NCBI GenBank assembly: GCA_050300015.1
Contig: JBNKWZ010000004.1
Coordinates: forward strand, 62,001-126,000
Origin: CAYZQH01 sp050300015
GTDB lineage: Bacteria; Pseudomonadota; Gammaproteobacteria; Pseudomonadales; Cellvibrionaceae
DNA length: 64,000 nt
Direction: 5' to 3'
The notes beneath the pieces were generated by a model, which was not told where the DNA came from, did not search any database, and was given only the letters and a program-made list of their open reading frames with translations. The translations under genes and the position numbers were made by a program. Positions 63,338-64,000 of this stretch are shown in pieces. Positions within the stretch are counted from its first letter, which is position 1; each line of letters starts with the position of its first letter.

Positions 63338-63584
63338 TAAATTCTGTAATTTTTTCCAGCTCCATTATTGAGTCATTCACATCCTCAATACGCTTTTCTA
63401 ATACTGTTTGAGCATCATACAAGCCTCGATTATAGAAATACGAACCTATTTCTTCTGAGATAAAATCCAACAAGAACAAAGCATCAAATTGACCAATCTC
63501 CGATTCAAGCTCTTCCCTAAAGTAAGATTGGATTTTCTGAGCTAATATTTCCTTCTCGCCTTTCGAAAATTCCATAACTGCCAC
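63330..63584 (-). CDS. DUF2164 family protein
   Basis: 84 residues. The pattern KIQSYFREELESEIGQFDAL, LLDFISEEIGSYFYNRGLYD and AQTVLEKRIEDV matches the small helical DUF2164 family found in many gammaproteobacteria and frequent in integron cassettes. The start is GTG, five bases after a perfect AGGAGG; an ATG three codons later is less well placed. The function is unknown. Its stop lies in the attC-like site that separates it from the GNAT gene. Confidence 0.88.
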   Translation of the reverse strand: MAVMEFSKGEKEILAQKIQSYFREELESEIGQFDALFLLDFISEEIGSYFYNRGLYDAQTVLEKRIEDVNDSIMELEKITEFRR

Positions 63585-63707
63585 TAACGCCTCCTATAGG
63601 ACCTGAGTATTTAGCCCCTTAAATTTGACACACTGATCGTTAAGCAGCCAAAACTTTACCTTTTTAGTGGTAGTTTGGCCAGGTTTTCTTCTGGTCAAAA
63701 TAAGCAT

Positions 63708-64000
63708 CTATCGTAAAATCAGGCGCACGGGAATCATGCGGCGTTTCGGATTTGAATCTTTCCGACCAGGTTCGCCATTCTTGAGCCTTATTCCCCGAAT
63801 AACTTCAGCGAACTTCCGAAAACTTCGCAATCGTCGCCGCAGGTTTTATGCCGTCACCGCCAGTTTATAGGTCATTGCGAACATTGTTTTTCAACAGTCA
63901 CAAGATTTGGTTTTATTGGCCTTCAAACGTATGATCGCAAACGCTAATTCAATCGGGTTGGTCGCTCGTATATGTGACCTGCGTTCCGCTGAAGACTTTA
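63708..64000 (-). pseudogene. IS256-family transposase, C-terminal remnant
   Basis: On the minus strand the frame reads RATNPIELAFAIIRLKANKT, then a stop, MFAMTYKLAVTA, another stop, then RRRLRSFRKFAEVIRGIRLK and NGEP, ending at a TAG at 63708. This matches the end of IS256-type transposases (TNPIES..A.IR.RT, ...MVFKLA..A, ...VIEGVRFKDG). Two internal stops show that it is dead. The rest lies beyond the window. Confidence 0.75.

Noticed and set aside
63592..63645. Possible short attC upstream of the DUF2164 gene (ACTAACGCC ... ATCGTTAAGC)
   Set aside because: The outer arms pair over five bases only and the inner arms do not. The left word doubles as the AGGAGG ribosome site of the gene.
1..64000. 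CRISPR arrays, tRNA, rRNA, prophage
   Set aside because: No regularly spaced direct repeats with unique spacers, no cloverleaf with CCA-type acceptor, and no phage structural genes were seen by eye.

Overview
The window reads as chromosome from a gammaproteobacterium of the Cellvibrionales type (Saccharophagus/Teredinibacter/Cellvibrio-like). This is inferred from the divergent uvrA / MFS-ssb locus, FimV, TrhO and IlvIH, and above all from a secreted GH43 lipoprotein with a long poly-serine linker and a CBM6, a style typical of marine or soil polysaccharide degraders in that group. No rRNA, tRNA or CRISPR was recognised.

Layout. 1-25 kb is mostly ordinary core genome: a RoxA-like di-haem cytochrome (cut by the window edge), ssb and an MFS transporter divergent from a LuxR-type regulator and uvrA, fimV, a SUKH protein, a TraF_2-type outer-membrane barrel with a lipoprotein behind it, an alpha/beta hydrolase-methyltransferase pair, a lone exbD, dinB under a perfect LexA box, ilvIH, trhO and a MATE exporter. 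Convergent gene pairs here are closed by clear two-way hairpin terminators. 25-31.5 kb is looser: a zinc-ribbon protein, an unknown protein, the GH43 lipoprotein, gene-poor DNA and two families of short inverted-repeat elements.

31.4-39.6 kb is a cluster of minus-strand gene cassettes separated by attC-like recombination sites, with no integron integrase in the window (a CALIN, or the distal part of a chromosomal integron). Cassette products are a Fic protein, an RDD membrane protein, an acyltransferase-3, two related small secreted proteins, a HEAT-repeat DNA alkylation-repair-like protein and a TipA-type MerR regulator. A decayed group IIC intron sits against one attC half-site, and a 175-bp MITE interrupts what looks like the last cassette gene. 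A second small cassette-like stretch (GNAT, DUF2164) lies at 62.7-63.6 kb beside a dead IS256-family transposase.

40.4-61.8 kb is a surface-adhesion block on the minus strand: a periplasmic-sensing GGDEF-EAL protein, then a 5331-residue two-partner-secretion exoprotein (TpsA) and its outer-membrane transporter (TpsB). The exoprotein has a roughly 300-residue predicted helical segment in an otherwise beta-helix-like chain and a four-cysteine tail. Regulation of the adhesin by c-di-GMP is suggested only by adjacency.

The least ordinary parts are the cassette cluster with its intron and MITE scars, the two MITE families, and the giant exoprotein. No complete new defence or metabolic system could be demonstrated from sequence alone.
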